64,000 nucleotides of DNA. Source: Gemmiger sp. An87 (GTDB lineage Bacteria > Bacillota > Clostridia > Oscillospirales > Ruminococcaceae). The position numbers and the translations under genes were made by a program. Position 1 is the first letter of the stretch; every line of letters starts with the position of its first letter. Under the pieces are notes generated by a model. That model ran no database searches and was not told the DNA's origin. It worked only from the letters and a program-made list of their open reading frames with translations. Below are positions 40,901 to 49,995 of the stretch, piece by piece. Location: positions 1-64,000 of the forward strand of contig NZ_NFHD01000014.1 in NCBI RefSeq assembly GCF_002159185.1, written 5' to 3'.

Positions 40901-41872
40901 TTATCTGTTGAGGATAGTGTCTTTCCGCAATGCGGGAAGTTCTGTATTCAGGACAGAACGAGGCAGCACAATCTGCGTAGCAGCGGGAAGTACATGCGCC
41001 CGCAGACTGCTGTAAGGGGCGCACTCCCCGTCTCTCGTTACCACGATAGGACGGCCGTCCAGGGTGTCCAGCCGCAGGCTGCGCACCTTTCTGGCCAGAA
41101 TAATATCACGATAGGCCGGAGCTACCTGGTCGCCCTGCATGTGCAGCCCTTTCTGGTAGTCACCGATCAGGCGGGCAATTTGAAGCCGGCTGATCTTCCG
41201 GACCAGCACAAGCTCCAGCAGGCCGTCGTTCATGCAGGCCTGCGGTGCAGCCATAAAGCCACCGCCGTAGGTGGAGCCGTTGCAGAGTGCCAGCATCAAA
41301 AAGTCGCCGGTAATGGTTTCGTCATCCGCGCAGATCCGCAGCCGGTGCCCAAGAGGCCCGCTGACCGCCTGCAATATGGAGAGCTTATAGGCCATGGAGC
41401 CACCGCACAGCGGAATCCTTCGGAACTTCGGGATACCATAGGCAACCTGGGCGTCCAGACCGGCGGAGCAGATGGCGGCTGCCAGGCCCTGATCGGTCTC
41501 GATCAGATCCATGGAGACCGCTTCGCCTTGAATCAGGTTTTCCAGGTCCAGAAACGGCGCGCTGCCTCCGAAATTGCGCACAAAATCGTTGCCGCTGCCG
41601 CAGGGCACACAGGCCACCTGGGCATTTTTGCAGCCGTAGACGCCCTGCAGCACCTCATTCAGAGTGCCGTCACCTCCACAGGCATACAAGCGAACGGGCT
41701 CGCCTTCTGCTGCCTGCTGCTGTGCCAGCTCCACTCCGTGGCCAGGCCGCTCGGTCAGAAGGATCTCGTAGTCCACTCCCTGCCGGGCTGCCGCTTGAAT
41801 GATCTTGGGAACCAGTGACCCGCTGGCATCCGCTTTACCGGAAACGGGATTTACAATAAAAACATGCCGCAA
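40901..41872 (-). CDS. Diacylglycerol kinase-like lipid kinase (YegS/DgkB family)
   Basis: A roughly 323-residue lipid kinase with the DAGK catalytic domain at the N-terminus: VNPVSGKADASG, then GGDGTLNEVLQGV, and a C-terminal beta-sandwich domain. It may phosphorylate diacylglycerol released in lipoteichoic acid synthesis. The likely start is the TTG at 41872 (nine bases after AGGAGG), giving MRHVFIVNP; the ATG just upstream is in another frame and the longer frame to 41953 has no family similarity. Confidence 0.88.
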   Translation of the reverse strand: MRHVFIVNPVSGKADASGSLVPKIIQAAARQGVDYEILLTERPGHGVELAQQQAAEGEPVRLYACGGDGTLNEVLQGVYGCKNAQVACVPCGSGNDFVRNFGGSAPFLDLENLIQGEAVSMDLIETDQGLAAAICSAGLDAQVAYGIPKFRRIPLCGGSMAYKLSILQAVSGPLGHRLRICADDETITGDFLMLALCNGSTYGGGFMAAPQACMNDGLLELVLVRKISRLQIARLIGDYQKGLHMQGDQVAPAYRDIILARKVRSLRLDTLDGRPIVVTRDGECAPYSSLRAHVLPAATQIVLPRSVLNTELPALRKDTILNR

Positions 41873-42043
41873 CGGCCATGCCCTCCTGTCAGCGCGCTGC
41901 TGCGCACTTTGATATGATGGACCTATTATACATAATTCCGCCAGATTCGCCAAGTCTTGGTTTTCATGAATAATCCGCCGTTCCTTTGTACATACTCACA
42001 GCAGGATACCGCGGCCGTCTTGCCGCAAGAAAGGCCGGATATT

Positions 42044-42757
42044 ATGCAGATCTATAGCGAAGTTGGAAAAATCGCCATCACTAGCCTGGTTTCCATCGTA
42101 GTCCTGTTTGGCCTGTGTAAGCTGGTGGGCCAGCGTCAGATCGGCCAGATGAGTCTGTTTGATTATGTAACCAGCATCACCATCGGGTCCATTGCCGCGG
42201 AGCTGGCCACCGATCTGGAGGCCTGGTGGCAGCCGCTCACGGCCACGGTGGTCTACGGAATTGCTGCTTTGTGCATTGACTGGTTTACCTGTAAATCCAT
42301 CGCACTGCGACGCTTTTTCAATGGCCGCCCGGTAGTGCTTTATCAAAACGGGAGACTTTATCCCAAAAATCTGCTGCGTGCCCGGTTGGACTTGAACGAA
42401 TTTTTGAGCCAATGCCGGGTAGCCGGCTATTTTGATTTGAGCCAACTGGAATCTGCGGTGCTGGAAACTAACGGACAGATCAGCTTTCTCCCTACTGCAC
42501 AATACCGCCCGGCCACGCCATCGGATCTTCAGCTTTCCCCTCAGCCGGAAGGGCTTTGGTGCGCGCTGGTTCTGGACGGCTCCCCTCTTGCAGACAATCT
42601 GGAGGCCATCGGGCATAACCCCGCCTGGCTGCAGGAGCAGCTGACGGCCCGCGGCTATAAAAGCCCGAAGGAGGTATTTCTGGCCATGTACGGCCCGCAA
42701 GGGCAGCTGAAACTCTATCCCCGGCAATGCCGCCCGGAACGGGATTGGTTTGAATGA
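42044..42757 (+). CDS. DUF421 (YetF-like) membrane protein
   Basis: Second DUF421 protein of the window, about 237 residues: three N-terminal helices, the GQRQIGQMSLFDYVTSITIGS segment split here as GQRQIGQM and TIGSIAAE, and the cytoplasmic domain with VLYQNGRL and LETNGQISFL. The ATG at 42044 is preceded by AAAGG; an upstream ATG at 41966 is also possible. Unlike the copy at 16929 it has no DUF4363 partner. Function unknown. Confidence 0.85.
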   Translation: MQIYSEVGKIAITSLVSIVVLFGLCKLVGQRQIGQMSLFDYVTSITIGSIAAELATDLEAWWQPLTATVVYGIAALCIDWFTCKSIALRRFFNGRPVVLYQNGRLYPKNLLRARLDLNEFLSQCRVAGYFDLSQLESAVLETNGQISFLPTAQYRPATPSDLQLSPQPEGLWCALVLDGSPLADNLEAIGHNPAWLQEQLTARGYKSPKEVFLAMYGPQGQLKLYPRQCRPERDWFE

Positions 42758-42794
42758 AAAAGGAGCGTGCAGCAAACGCTGCACGCTCCTTTGT
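42756..42794. terminator. Bidirectional terminator between DUF421 and rubrerythrin genes
   Basis: Perfect 15-bp arms (42759-42773 / 42778-42792) with a four-base loop, A/T rich on both sides, between convergent genes. Confidence 0.85.
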
Positions 42795-42820
42795 GTATTC
42801 AGTCAGTAACCGGGAACCAA

Positions 42821-43360
42821 TTACTTGAAGTAACGGTTCAGCAGGCCCTGCATGCCGCGGCCGTGACGAGCCTCGTCCTTAGCCATCTCGTGAACGGTGT
42901 CGTGGATAGCATCCAGGCCCAGCTCCTTAGCCTTCTTGGCCAGGTCCATCTTGCCGGAGCAAGCGCCGCACTCGGCGTCAACACGCATCTGCAGGTTCTT
43001 CTGGGTGCTGTCGGTCAGAACCTCGCCCAGCAGCTCGGCGAACTTGGCAGCATGCTCAGCCTCTTCGAAAGCGTAGCGCTTCCAGGCCTCAGCGATCTCA
43101 GGGTAGCCCTCACGATCAGCAACGCGGCTCATAGCCAGGTACATGCCAACCTCGCTGCACTCACCGTTGAAGTTCATGCGCAGGCCCTCGATGATCTCCT
43201 CGGGAACGCCCTCCTTGGCGATGCCAACCACGTGCTCGGTCACGTAGGTGTTCTCGGTCTTCTCAACGAACTTATCCTTGGGAGCCTTGCAAACGGGGCA
43301 GAAATCGGGAGCAGCGCCCTCGGCGATGTAACCACATACGGTGCAAACAAACTTGGACAT
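42821..43360 (-). CDS. rbr: Reverse rubrerythrin
   Basis: Non-haem iron peroxidase that removes hydrogen peroxide in anaerobes. The 179 residues begin with a rubredoxin-like domain (CTVCGY and CPVCK, four cysteine ligands within the first 30 residues), followed by the ferritin-like four-helix domain with EEAEHAAKF and DEARHGR iron ligands. Rubredoxin at the N-terminus defines the reverse type. ATG 43360 is nine bases after GGAGG; another ATG at 43369 is too close to it. Strong promoter at 43445-43473. Confidence 0.95.
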   Translation of the reverse strand: MSKFVCTVCGYIAEGAAPDFCPVCKAPKDKFVEKTENTYVTEHVVGIAKEGVPEEIIEGLRMNFNGECSEVGMYLAMSRVADREGYPEIAEAWKRYAFEEAEHAAKFAELLGEVLTDSTQKNLQMRVDAECGACSGKMDLAKKAKELGLDAIHDTVHEMAKDEARHGRGMQGLLNRYFK

Positions 43361-43444
43361 AGTATTCATCCTCCAATATTTTAAATTTCAGCTCATTGAC
43401 TCGGAAGCGGCTCGTAAATAGGAACCGTTCTTTGTTATAGCTAA

Positions 43445-43473
43445 AGTATAGCATCAAAGTATAGTTTCGTCAA
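43445..43473 (-). promoter_or_regulatory. Rubrerythrin promoter with internal repeats
   Basis: TTGACG (43468-43473), 17-base spacer, TATACT (43445-43450). The stretch 43436-43464 holds CTATACTTT twice, 13 bases apart, then CTATAA, which could be a regulator site. Confidence 0.75.
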
Positions 43474-43501
43474 GCACTATTTTCAGATTATTTTGAAAAA
43501 A

Positions 43502-44032
43502 TTACAATTTCTTAATATTAAAGCCCATCCGGCCCAGCGCAGGCAGCAAAGCAGACAGACTGGAGCTGGTCACCATGCCCATGGCAAGACCGGAAACGAT
43601 GAGCACAGGGGCGTAGGTCAGGGCCAATGTGCTGCTGAGCACGATGCTGGCACCGATGAGCTGCCCGATGTTGTGAGCCAGAGCGCCGCAGACGGACAAA
43701 ATAAAATAGGTGATGTGCTTGCCGAACAAACGGAACAGCACCCACATGACCAGCAGCGACAGCAATCCCCCACACAGTGACAAAAAACCGGCGACCACTC
43801 CACGGGTAAGCATAACGAAAAAGGACTTCAGCAGCGCCAGGCTCAATGCCTGCTTTGCCCCCATGAAAAACAGCGCATACATGACCACAATGTTGGCCAG
43901 GCCGATCTTTACGCCGGGCATAAGGCCCAGCATGGGTGCAATGGCGGATTCCGCAAAGGAAAGCGCCATCGTCAAAGCGAACAGAAGGCCGGACAGCGCA
44001 ATCCGTCTTGTTTTGTTTTGCGAAGAACGCAT
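43502..44032 (-). CDS. Gx transporter family protein (heptaprenyl diphosphate synthase component I-like)
   Basis: A 176-residue membrane protein with about five helices, matching the family PF07456, annotated as Gx transporter or heptaprenyl diphosphate synthase component I. The conserved GVKIGLANIVVMYALF segment is present. Family members resemble ECF-type substrate-binding subunits. The true substrate is unknown. It has a promoter very close to its ribosome site and appears to be transcribed alone. Confidence 0.83.
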   Translation of the reverse strand: MRSSQNKTRRIALSGLLFALTMALSFAESAIAPMLGLMPGVKIGLANIVVMYALFFMGAKQALSLALLKSFFVMLTRGVVAGFLSLCGGLLSLLVMWVLFRLFGKHITYFILSVCGALAHNIGQLIGASIVLSSTLALTYAPVLIVSGLAMGMVTSSSLSALLPALGRMGFNIKKL

Positions 44033-44051
44033 GAATTCAAACTCTCCTTAT

Positions 44052-44080
44052 AATATAGTGCCTGTTTGAGGCGATAACAA
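44052..44080 (-). promoter_or_regulatory. Promoter of the Gx-type gene
   Basis: TTGTTA (44075-44080), 17-base spacer, TATATT (44052-44057). AAGGAGAG follows within ten bases, so the 5' leader would be very short. Confidence 0.6.
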
Positions 44081-44181
44081 TCCAGTTTGATTGTAAAATG
44101 CCCGGGCGCTTCTGTCAAGCGCATCCCCTCATGGCCCCGGTGAATAAAGTGTAAATTTTCTGTCAATGCTACCGGTACAGC

Positions 44182-44210
44182 TTGCAATTCTACTTAATAT
44201 AGTATAAAAT
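44182..44210 (+). promoter_or_regulatory. Promoter of DUF4358 lipoprotein gene
   Basis: TTGCAA (44182-44187), 17-base spacer, TAAAAT (44205-44210), 36 bases before the ATG. The remaining gap 44081-44181 shows no gene. Confidence 0.65.
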
Positions 44211-44246
44211 CAATTACATAACTTTCCAGGAAAGGAAGAAGAATCA

Positions 44247-44729
44247 ATGAAAAAAATCATCGCGATTGCTCTGTCTGCCGCTGTTCTCGCTCTTGGGCTG
44301 GTTGGCTGTGGCGGCCAGGAAAGCAGCAAAGCATATAATCTGAACGACATCGTTACTGCCGTGGAGAGCGCGAACCCCATCGCCAATCCCCGCGACGTGG
44401 ATGACAACTTCATCACTCTGGACATGCTGCTCACCAAGGACAACATCGAAGAGTACGCCGGTAAGGTTTCCAACGATCAGGCCGACAGCGCTTTGATTGT
44501 TGCCGTGAAGGCTGTGGAAGGCAAGGGCGACGCGGTCAAGACCGAGATGGAGGCCTACAAGACCAGTATTTCCACCGGCGGCCTGTATGCGGAATTTGCC
44601 GACAAGGAAGCTGCCGCTAAGGACGCTCGCATCGTTCAGCAGGGCGACTACGTTGTAATGGTGGTTGCCAATACCAACGGTGCGGATTACAGTGCCATCG
44701 ACACCGCTCTGGACGAAGCGCTGAAATAA
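44247..44729 (+). CDS. DUF4358 lipoprotein
   Basis: A 160-residue secreted lipoprotein: signal peptide with lipobox LVGC (acylated Cys21) and a domain resembling DUF4358 (VKAVEGKGDAVKTEMEAY). Such proteins occur next to MBOAT/DHHW O-acylation genes in Clostridia, as here, which suggests an extracytoplasmic accessory role; no function is proven. It has its own promoter and is followed by a strong terminator before the MBOAT gene. Confidence 0.8.
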   Translation: MKKIIAIALSAAVLALGLVGCGGQESSKAYNLNDIVTAVESANPIANPRDVDDNFITLDMLLTKDNIEEYAGKVSNDQADSALIVAVKAVEGKGDAVKTEMEAYKTSISTGGLYAEFADKEAAAKDARIVQQGDYVVMVVANTNGADYSAIDTALDEALK

Positions 44730-44752
44730 TTCCCCACAAAGACAATGCTTTT

Positions 44753-44788
44753 GGTCGGTATCACCAGACGGCGGTACCGGCCTTTTTT
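44753..44788 (+). terminator. Terminator/attenuator between DUF4358 and MBOAT genes
   Basis: GGTCGGTATC pairs with GGTACCGGCC (two G-U pairs), with a further CC/GG step and six T (44783-44788). The MBOAT ribosome site AAAGGAG begins three bases later. Confidence 0.75.
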
Positions 44789-44807
44789 GTAAAGGAGTGT
44801 CGCAAGC

Positions 44808-46235
44808 TTGCTGTTCAGTACCATTCTGTTTTTGTTCCGCTTTTTGCCGATCACACTGGCACTGTATTACATTGCCCCCTACAAGCTGAAAAACCTAGCT
44901 CTGTTTATCTGCAGCCTGGTGTTCTATTCCTGGGGTGAGGTGCGGTTCTTCCCGGTGATGGTCGTGCTGATTCTCATCAACTATTTCTCCGGCCTTGCCA
45001 TTGAACGGTTCGATCATTCGGACAAAATGCGCCGGGTCTTTTTGATCGTTTCCATTGTGGGCAGCCTGTCCATGTTGGTGTTTTTCAAATACACCAACTT
45101 CATCATCAGCACCATCAATGCAATCACGGGACTTTCCATCGGCATGGTGGAAGCAGCCACCGTGCTGCCCCTAGGCATCAGCTTCTATACCTTCCAGACC
45201 ATGAGCTACTCCATTGACGTATACCGTCGGGATGTGAAGACTGAGCACAACATCATCGATTTCGGCGCATATGTGGTTATGTTCCCCCAGCTGATTGCCG
45301 GTCCCATCGTGAAATACCGGGATGTGGCTGCGCAGCTTCACGTGTACAAGGACCGCTACCGCCTCAAGCAGATTGAAGAAGGCATCTGCCTGTTTGTATT
45401 CGGCCTGGCAAAAAAGGTCCTGATTGCGGACACCGTAAGCAAGCTGTGGTACGACATTATCGGCACCTACAACGACCAGCATATTCTCACCTCTGCTGGT
45501 GTTGGGCTGGCAAACGCCAGCACGCCGCTGGTCTGGCTGGGTCTGCTGGCCTATTCCCTGCAGCTGTATTTTGACTTTTCCGGTTATTCGCTGATGGGCA
45601 TCGGCATGGGTAAGATGCTGGGCTTTGATTTCCCCATGAACTTTAATATGCCCTACATCGCCCGCAGCATCACTGATTTCTGGCGGCGCTGGCATATGAC
45701 GCTGTCCGGCTGGTTCCGGGAATATGTGTACATTCCCCTGGGCGGCAACCGCCGGGGCCTGAAGCGCCAGATCTTCAACATGTTCGTGGTCTGGACCCTG
45801 ACCGGCATCTGGCATGGTGCCGACTGGAACTTCATCTTCTGGGGCATCTACTACTTCATTCTGCTTGCCATTGAGAAAATCTTCCTGCTCAAAAAGCTAC
45901 AGACCGCCCGTATCTGGCCTCACATCTACACCCTGCTGCTGGTAGCCGTGGGCTGGGCGCTGTTTGTGGGCAATGAGGACGGCGTGGGTCTGGCTCTGTT
46001 GATGCAGAAGCTGTTCATTCCCTCCGGCGGCGTTTCCTGCCTGTACTTCCTGCGCAATTACGGTGTACTGCTGGTGGTGGCGATTATCTGCTGCACTCCG
46101 GTGCCCCTGCGTATCTACGACTGGCTGAAAAAGCACACGGTGCTCAAGATCATCGTGGTGTTCGCCCTGCTGCTGATGTGCATCGCCTACATTGTGGCAT
46201 CCACCAACAGCCCGTTCCTGTATTTCCGTTTCTAA
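44808..46235 (+). CDS. MBOAT-family O-acyltransferase (AlgI/DltB-like)
   Basis: Membrane-bound O-acyltransferase of 475 residues with about ten helices, passing acyl groups from the cytoplasm to a cell-surface glycan. Family landmarks are FPQLIAGPIVKY, the DFWRRWHMTLSGWFREY block and the catalytic His in IWHGADWNFIFWG near residue 330. The start is TTG 44808 (AAAGGAG ten bases before). It is 13 bases upstream of a DHHW protein, the usual partner. The acceptor polymer is unknown; O-acetylation is inferred from relatives such as AlgI. Confidence 0.93.
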   Translation: MLFSTILFLFRFLPITLALYYIAPYKLKNLALFICSLVFYSWGEVRFFPVMVVLILINYFSGLAIERFDHSDKMRRVFLIVSIVGSLSMLVFFKYTNFIISTINAITGLSIGMVEAATVLPLGISFYTFQTMSYSIDVYRRDVKTEHNIIDFGAYVVMFPQLIAGPIVKYRDVAAQLHVYKDRYRLKQIEEGICLFVFGLAKKVLIADTVSKLWYDIIGTYNDQHILTSAGVGLANASTPLVWLGLLAYSLQLYFDFSGYSLMGIGMGKMLGFDFPMNFNMPYIARSITDFWRRWHMTLSGWFREYVYIPLGGNRRGLKRQIFNMFVVWTLTGIWHGADWNFIFWGIYYFILLAIEKIFLLKKLQTARIWPHIYTLLLVAVGWALFVGNEDGVGLALLMQKLFIPSGGVSCLYFLRNYGVLLVVAIICCTPVPLRIYDWLKKHTVLKIIVVFALLLMCIAYIVASTNSPFLYFRF

Positions 46236-46248
46236 GGGAGGGGATCGC

Positions 46249-47406
46249 ATGAAAGAAAAATTGAAAGAGCTGAAGCAGTATCCCCTGCTGGTGCTGTTTT
46301 TCCTGTTTATTTTCTGCTTTATGATTGCTGACGGGCTCTGGCCCAAGCGCGCTGAATCCGATCTGGAGCGTCGGGATCTGGCTCAGTTTCCGAAGTTCAG
46401 CTTCTCCAGTCTGGTAAAAAACGAGTGGACCGCCAAATACGGCGAGTACACCAAGGATCAGGTGATCGAGCGCGACAGCTGGCTGAAGGCTCAGAGCCTG
46501 TGCGAAAGCCTGCTGTTCCGGAAGGAAGAGATCGGCGGCGCGATGATCGGCAAAAATGATGCGCTGTTCACCAAGATGTTCGCCCTGACTCCCACCGAGG
46601 AAAAGCTGTTACAGAAGAACACCACGCTGGTGCAGCAGTTCATCGAAAAATTCCCCGGTCAGGTCACCTTCCTGCTGGCTCCTTCCTCCAGTGTAATCAA
46701 CGCTGAGGAGCTGCCTGCCAACACCCCCATGCTGGACGAAAACGCCCGCTTGGATACGATCTTCTCCACCGTGGGCGAGGCTAACAGTCTTGATCTGCGG
46801 GAGCCTTTTACCGCGGCCAAGGACGATGTACAGCTGTATTACGACACCGACCATCACTGGACCAGCTACGGCGCCTATCTTGCCTATCAGCAGTTCTGCC
46901 AGATGCGTGGTCTGACCCCCATGGAGGTAAGCGAGAGCGACTACACCACCGTGCCCGGCTTCTATGGCACCACCTATTCCAAGGCGCTGTACCGGAAGAG
47001 CAAACCGGATACCATCGCGTATCTGGACCTGCCCAACGCCATGACCATATGGAATGTTTCTCCCACCTTTGAGCTGACCGAAAATTTCACCGCCACCATG
47101 TATGATAAGTCCAAGCTGGAGACAGGCGACAAGTATGCCATGTTCCTGTATGGCAACAACGGCTACTCCACCATTGAAGGCGACGGTGAAGGCAGCATTC
47201 TGGTGGTGAAGGACAGCTACGCCAACAGTTTCATTCCCTATCTGACTGCAAATTATGCCCGCATCGGCGTCATTGATCCCCGTGGTTTTGGCCTGAGTGT
47301 GGCGGACTTTGCCCAGCAGGAAGGCTACGATGAGGTACTGCTGCTGTTCAACTTCCAGTCCTTCAAGGAAAGCACCTTCCTGAGCTGCCTGAACATTACC
47401 AACTGA
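46249..47406 (+). CDS. DHHW-family protein (AlgJ/AlgX-like)
   Basis: A 385-residue protein with one N-terminal membrane anchor (about residues 13-30) and an extracytoplasmic SGNH-like domain. The family motif TDHHWTS is at residues near 201-207, and VKDSYANSFIPYL near 320 would hold the serine of the SGNH fold. Likely moves the acetyl group delivered by the MBOAT protein onto an extracellular polymer. GGGAGGGG precedes the ATG. Followed by a strong terminator. Confidence 0.9.
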   Translation: MKEKLKELKQYPLLVLFFLFIFCFMIADGLWPKRAESDLERRDLAQFPKFSFSSLVKNEWTAKYGEYTKDQVIERDSWLKAQSLCESLLFRKEEIGGAMIGKNDALFTKMFALTPTEEKLLQKNTTLVQQFIEKFPGQVTFLLAPSSSVINAEELPANTPMLDENARLDTIFSTVGEANSLDLREPFTAAKDDVQLYYDTDHHWTSYGAYLAYQQFCQMRGLTPMEVSESDYTTVPGFYGTTYSKALYRKSKPDTIAYLDLPNAMTIWNVSPTFELTENFTATMYDKSKLETGDKYAMFLYGNNGYSTIEGDGEGSILVVKDSYANSFIPYLTANYARIGVIDPRGFGLSVADFAQQEGYDEVLLLFNFQSFKESTFLSCLNITN

Positions 47407-47428
47407 CAAAGCTGTATCATCTTATGAG

Positions 47429-47456
47429 CGGAGGGGCAAAACGCCCCTCCGTTTTT
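47429..47456 (+). terminator. Terminator of MBOAT-DHHW operon
   Basis: CGGAGGGGC (47429-47437) pairs with GCCCCTCCG (47443-47451), followed by five T. Confidence 0.9.
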
Positions 47457-47544
47457 ACGTAGTTTTTACATTGAACTAGTGAAAAGCGCTTTCAGATGTT
47501 TTATACTTAAAATGAGCAACGATTTTGAGGAGGCCTTGAAACCT

Positions 47545-48222
47545 ATGATTTATATTCTGGAAGACGACAACAGCATCCGAGAGCTGGTTACCTATACCCT
47601 GAATCGTTCCGGCTACGAAGCGAAGGGCTTTGACCTGCCCTCGCTGTTCTGGGCCGAGATGGAAAAACAAATGCCGGATCTGCTGTTGCTGGATATCATG
47701 CTGCCGGAAGAGGACGGCATTCATATTCTGAAGCGTCTGCGAGCCAACTCCACCACAAGCCAACTGCCGGTGATTATGCTCACGGCCAAGGGCAGTGAGT
47801 ACGACCGGGTGACCGGCCTGGACAGCGGTGCCGACGACTATATTCCGAAGCCTTTCGGCATGATGGAGCTGGTGGCCCGGGTGAACGCTCTGCTGCGCCG
47901 TGCCAAGCCTCAGACCGCTCCGGACGAGTATCAAGTGGGTGAAATTCAGCTCTTCCCTGCCCGCCATCAGGTGCTTGTGAACAAAGAAGAAATCTCGCTG
48001 ACTCACAAGGAGTTTGAACTGCTCAGCGTTCTGATGCAGCAGCCCGGCATTGTATTCACCCGGGAAAAGCTGCTCAATCAGATCTGGGGCTACACCTTCG
48101 AGGCGGAAAGCCGCACAGTGGACGTACATATCCGGACTCTGCGCCAGAAGCTGGGCGAATGCGGCAGCTATATTGAGACCGTGCGCGGGACCGGATATCG
48201 GATTCGGGAGAATGGCGTATGA
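47545..48222 (+). CDS. OmpR/PhoB-family response regulator
   Basis: A 225-residue regulator: receiver domain with EDD and the phospho-acceptor in LLLDIMLPEEDG near residue 53, and a winged-helix domain with SRTVDVHIRTLRQKLGE. Strong resemblance to PhoP/PhoB, but the environmental signal is not proven by sequence. The ATG at 47545 follows GAGGAGG at 11 bases; an upstream frame to 47479 is rejected. It overlaps its kinase gene as ATGA (48219-48222). Confidence 0.92.
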   Translation: MIYILEDDNSIRELVTYTLNRSGYEAKGFDLPSLFWAEMEKQMPDLLLLDIMLPEEDGIHILKRLRANSTTSQLPVIMLTAKGSEYDRVTGLDSGADDYIPKPFGMMELVARVNALLRRAKPQTAPDEYQVGEIQLFPARHQVLVNKEEISLTHKEFELLSVLMQQPGIVFTREKLLNQIWGYTFEAESRTVDVHIRTLRQKLGECGSYIETVRGTGYRIRENGV

Positions 48223-49904
48223 CAAAACGGCTTTTCAGCGCCATCCTTACTGTTACCCTCTCCACCCTTCTGGTGGGCATGATCATCCTGATCGCCATTC
48301 TGATGCCCTATTTTGAGCAGCAGTTGGCCACTGAGCTTACCACTGAACTGGGATATCTTTCCCGCGGGGTATCCCAATATGGGGAAGATTTCCTTTCCAC
48401 CATCGACCCGGGAAGCAGTCGGATCACCTTGATCGACGCCGACGGTACGGTTTTGTATGACAGTTCCCTGGACGCTTCCACGCTGGAAAATCACGCAGAC
48501 CGGGAAGAGGTAAAGCAGGCGCTTGTGACCGGCAGCGGCGAAAGCGTGCGTTATTCCACCACTCTGCAGGAAAAGACACTCTATCGGGCACTGTTGCTGC
48601 CCAGCGGTGATGTGCTGCGCATTGCCTGTACCCATTATTCCAGCATGGGCATTTTCCTGCTGCTGATCCAGCCCATCCTTTTGATTCTGACCTTCGGCGC
48701 GGTGCTTTCGGCAGTGATCTCCTACAAGGTATCTCACCGGCTGACCCGCCCGTTGAACGAAATTGATCTGGAGCACCCTCAGGTACCGGAGGACTACGAG
48801 GAACTCACTCCTCTTCTGCGGCGGTTGAACCATCAGAACCGGCAGATCAAGGCACAGCTGATGGAGCTGGGCGAACAGCAGGAGCGCTTCGCCTCCATTA
48901 CTGAAAATATGAAAGAGGGGTTTCTGGTGCTGGACCGCACCGGTACGGTGCTTTCCCATAACACCAGCGCTGGGCAGCTGCTTCATGCAGAAGCACCTCT
49001 GATGGGCCGGGATATGACCCATAGCCCTATTGAAGAGCTGAACAGCGCCATTCGGGATGCTCTGGAGGGTCAGCACACTGAAACACTGATTCCTCTGTTC
49101 GGCCGGATGTGTCAGCTGTTTGCCAACCCGGTCTACCAGCAGGACCAGCTTACCGGTACGGTAATTGTACTGCTGGATGTGACCGAAAAGCAGGAACGCG
49201 AGACGCTTCGCCGGGAGTTCAGCGCCAACGTTTCCCACGAGCTGAAAACACCCCTGACCTCCATTTCCGGTATTGCGGAAATCATGAAAAGCGGCCTGAT
49301 TGATCCAAACGACGTACCTCATTTCGCCGGGAAAATCTATGATGAATCTCAGCGGCTGATCCATCTGGTAGGCGATATCATCAAGCTGTCCCAGCTGGAC
49401 GAAAACTCCATCCCCTACACCGCCGCTCCGGTGGACCTGCTGGAGTTGGCGCAGAACACCCGTATCCAGCTGGAAAATCCTGCTGCCAAACAGCAGGTTA
49501 CGCTGCAGGTGGAGGGTGAACCAGTGGTAATCGAGGGTGTGCTGCCGGTGCTGGATGAGATGCTGTTCAACCTGTGTGACAACGCCATCAAATACAATAA
49601 GCCCGGCGGCCATGTGTGGGTCAGCGTAAAGCACACCCCGGACGGCCCAACACTTACCGTAAAGGATGACGGTATCGGTATTCCCACCGAAGACCACGAG
49701 CGCGTATTTGAACGGTTCTACCGCGTGGATAAGAGCCATTCCAAGGCCATTGGCGGCACCGGTTTGGGACTTTCCATTGTAAAGCACAGCGCGGCTTACC
49801 ACAATGCCCGCATCGAACTGGAAAGCGCCCCCGGTAAGGGAACTTGTATCCGACTGATCTTCCCTCCCGGTCGGGAAATTCACGGACAGGAGCAGGCAGA
49901 CTGA
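48219..49904 (+). CDS. PhoR-like sensor histidine kinase
   Basis: A 561-residue kinase: TM1 (about 8-28), extracytoplasmic sensor (about 29-140), TM2 (about 142-168), a HAMP-like linker, a PAS domain (about 225-320), HisKA with NVSHELKTPLTS and an ATPase domain with DDGIGIP and GGTGLGLSIVKH. Domain order matches PhoR. No phosphate transport genes are nearby, so the phosphate link is only inference. Ends 27 bases before a bidirectional terminator. Confidence 0.92.
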   Translation: MTKRLFSAILTVTLSTLLVGMIILIAILMPYFEQQLATELTTELGYLSRGVSQYGEDFLSTIDPGSSRITLIDADGTVLYDSSLDASTLENHADREEVKQALVTGSGESVRYSTTLQEKTLYRALLLPSGDVLRIACTHYSSMGIFLLLIQPILLILTFGAVLSAVISYKVSHRLTRPLNEIDLEHPQVPEDYEELTPLLRRLNHQNRQIKAQLMELGEQQERFASITENMKEGFLVLDRTGTVLSHNTSAGQLLHAEAPLMGRDMTHSPIEELNSAIRDALEGQHTETLIPLFGRMCQLFANPVYQQDQLTGTVIVLLDVTEKQERETLRREFSANVSHELKTPLTSISGIAEIMKSGLIDPNDVPHFAGKIYDESQRLIHLVGDIIKLSQLDENSIPYTAAPVDLLELAQNTRIQLENPAAKQQVTLQVEGEPVVIEGVLPVLDEMLFNLCDNAIKYNKPGGHVWVSVKHTPDGPTLTVKDDGIGIPTEDHERVFERFYRVDKSHSKAIGGTGLGLSIVKHSAAYHNARIELESAPGKGTCIRLIFPPGREIHGQEQAD

Positions 49905-49930
49905 GCCCACTTTTCATTAAAAGATGCAAT

Positions 49931-49968
49931 AAAAAATGCTCACGGCGTATCCGCCGTGAGCATTTTTT
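49931..49968. terminator. Bidirectional terminator between kinase and ABC-F genes
   Basis: Perfect 17-bp arms including AAAAAATGCTCACGGCG (49931-49947) with a four-base loop, T-runs on both strands. Confidence 0.92.
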
Positions 49969-49995
49969 GTTATAAGTGTTCTGCAAACAGAAGGG

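Noticed and set aside
42044-42757. DUF421 and DUF4363 as a new two-gene defence system
   Set aside because: Both families are widespread in Firmicutes with no link to defence islands here; nothing in the sequence supports such a role.
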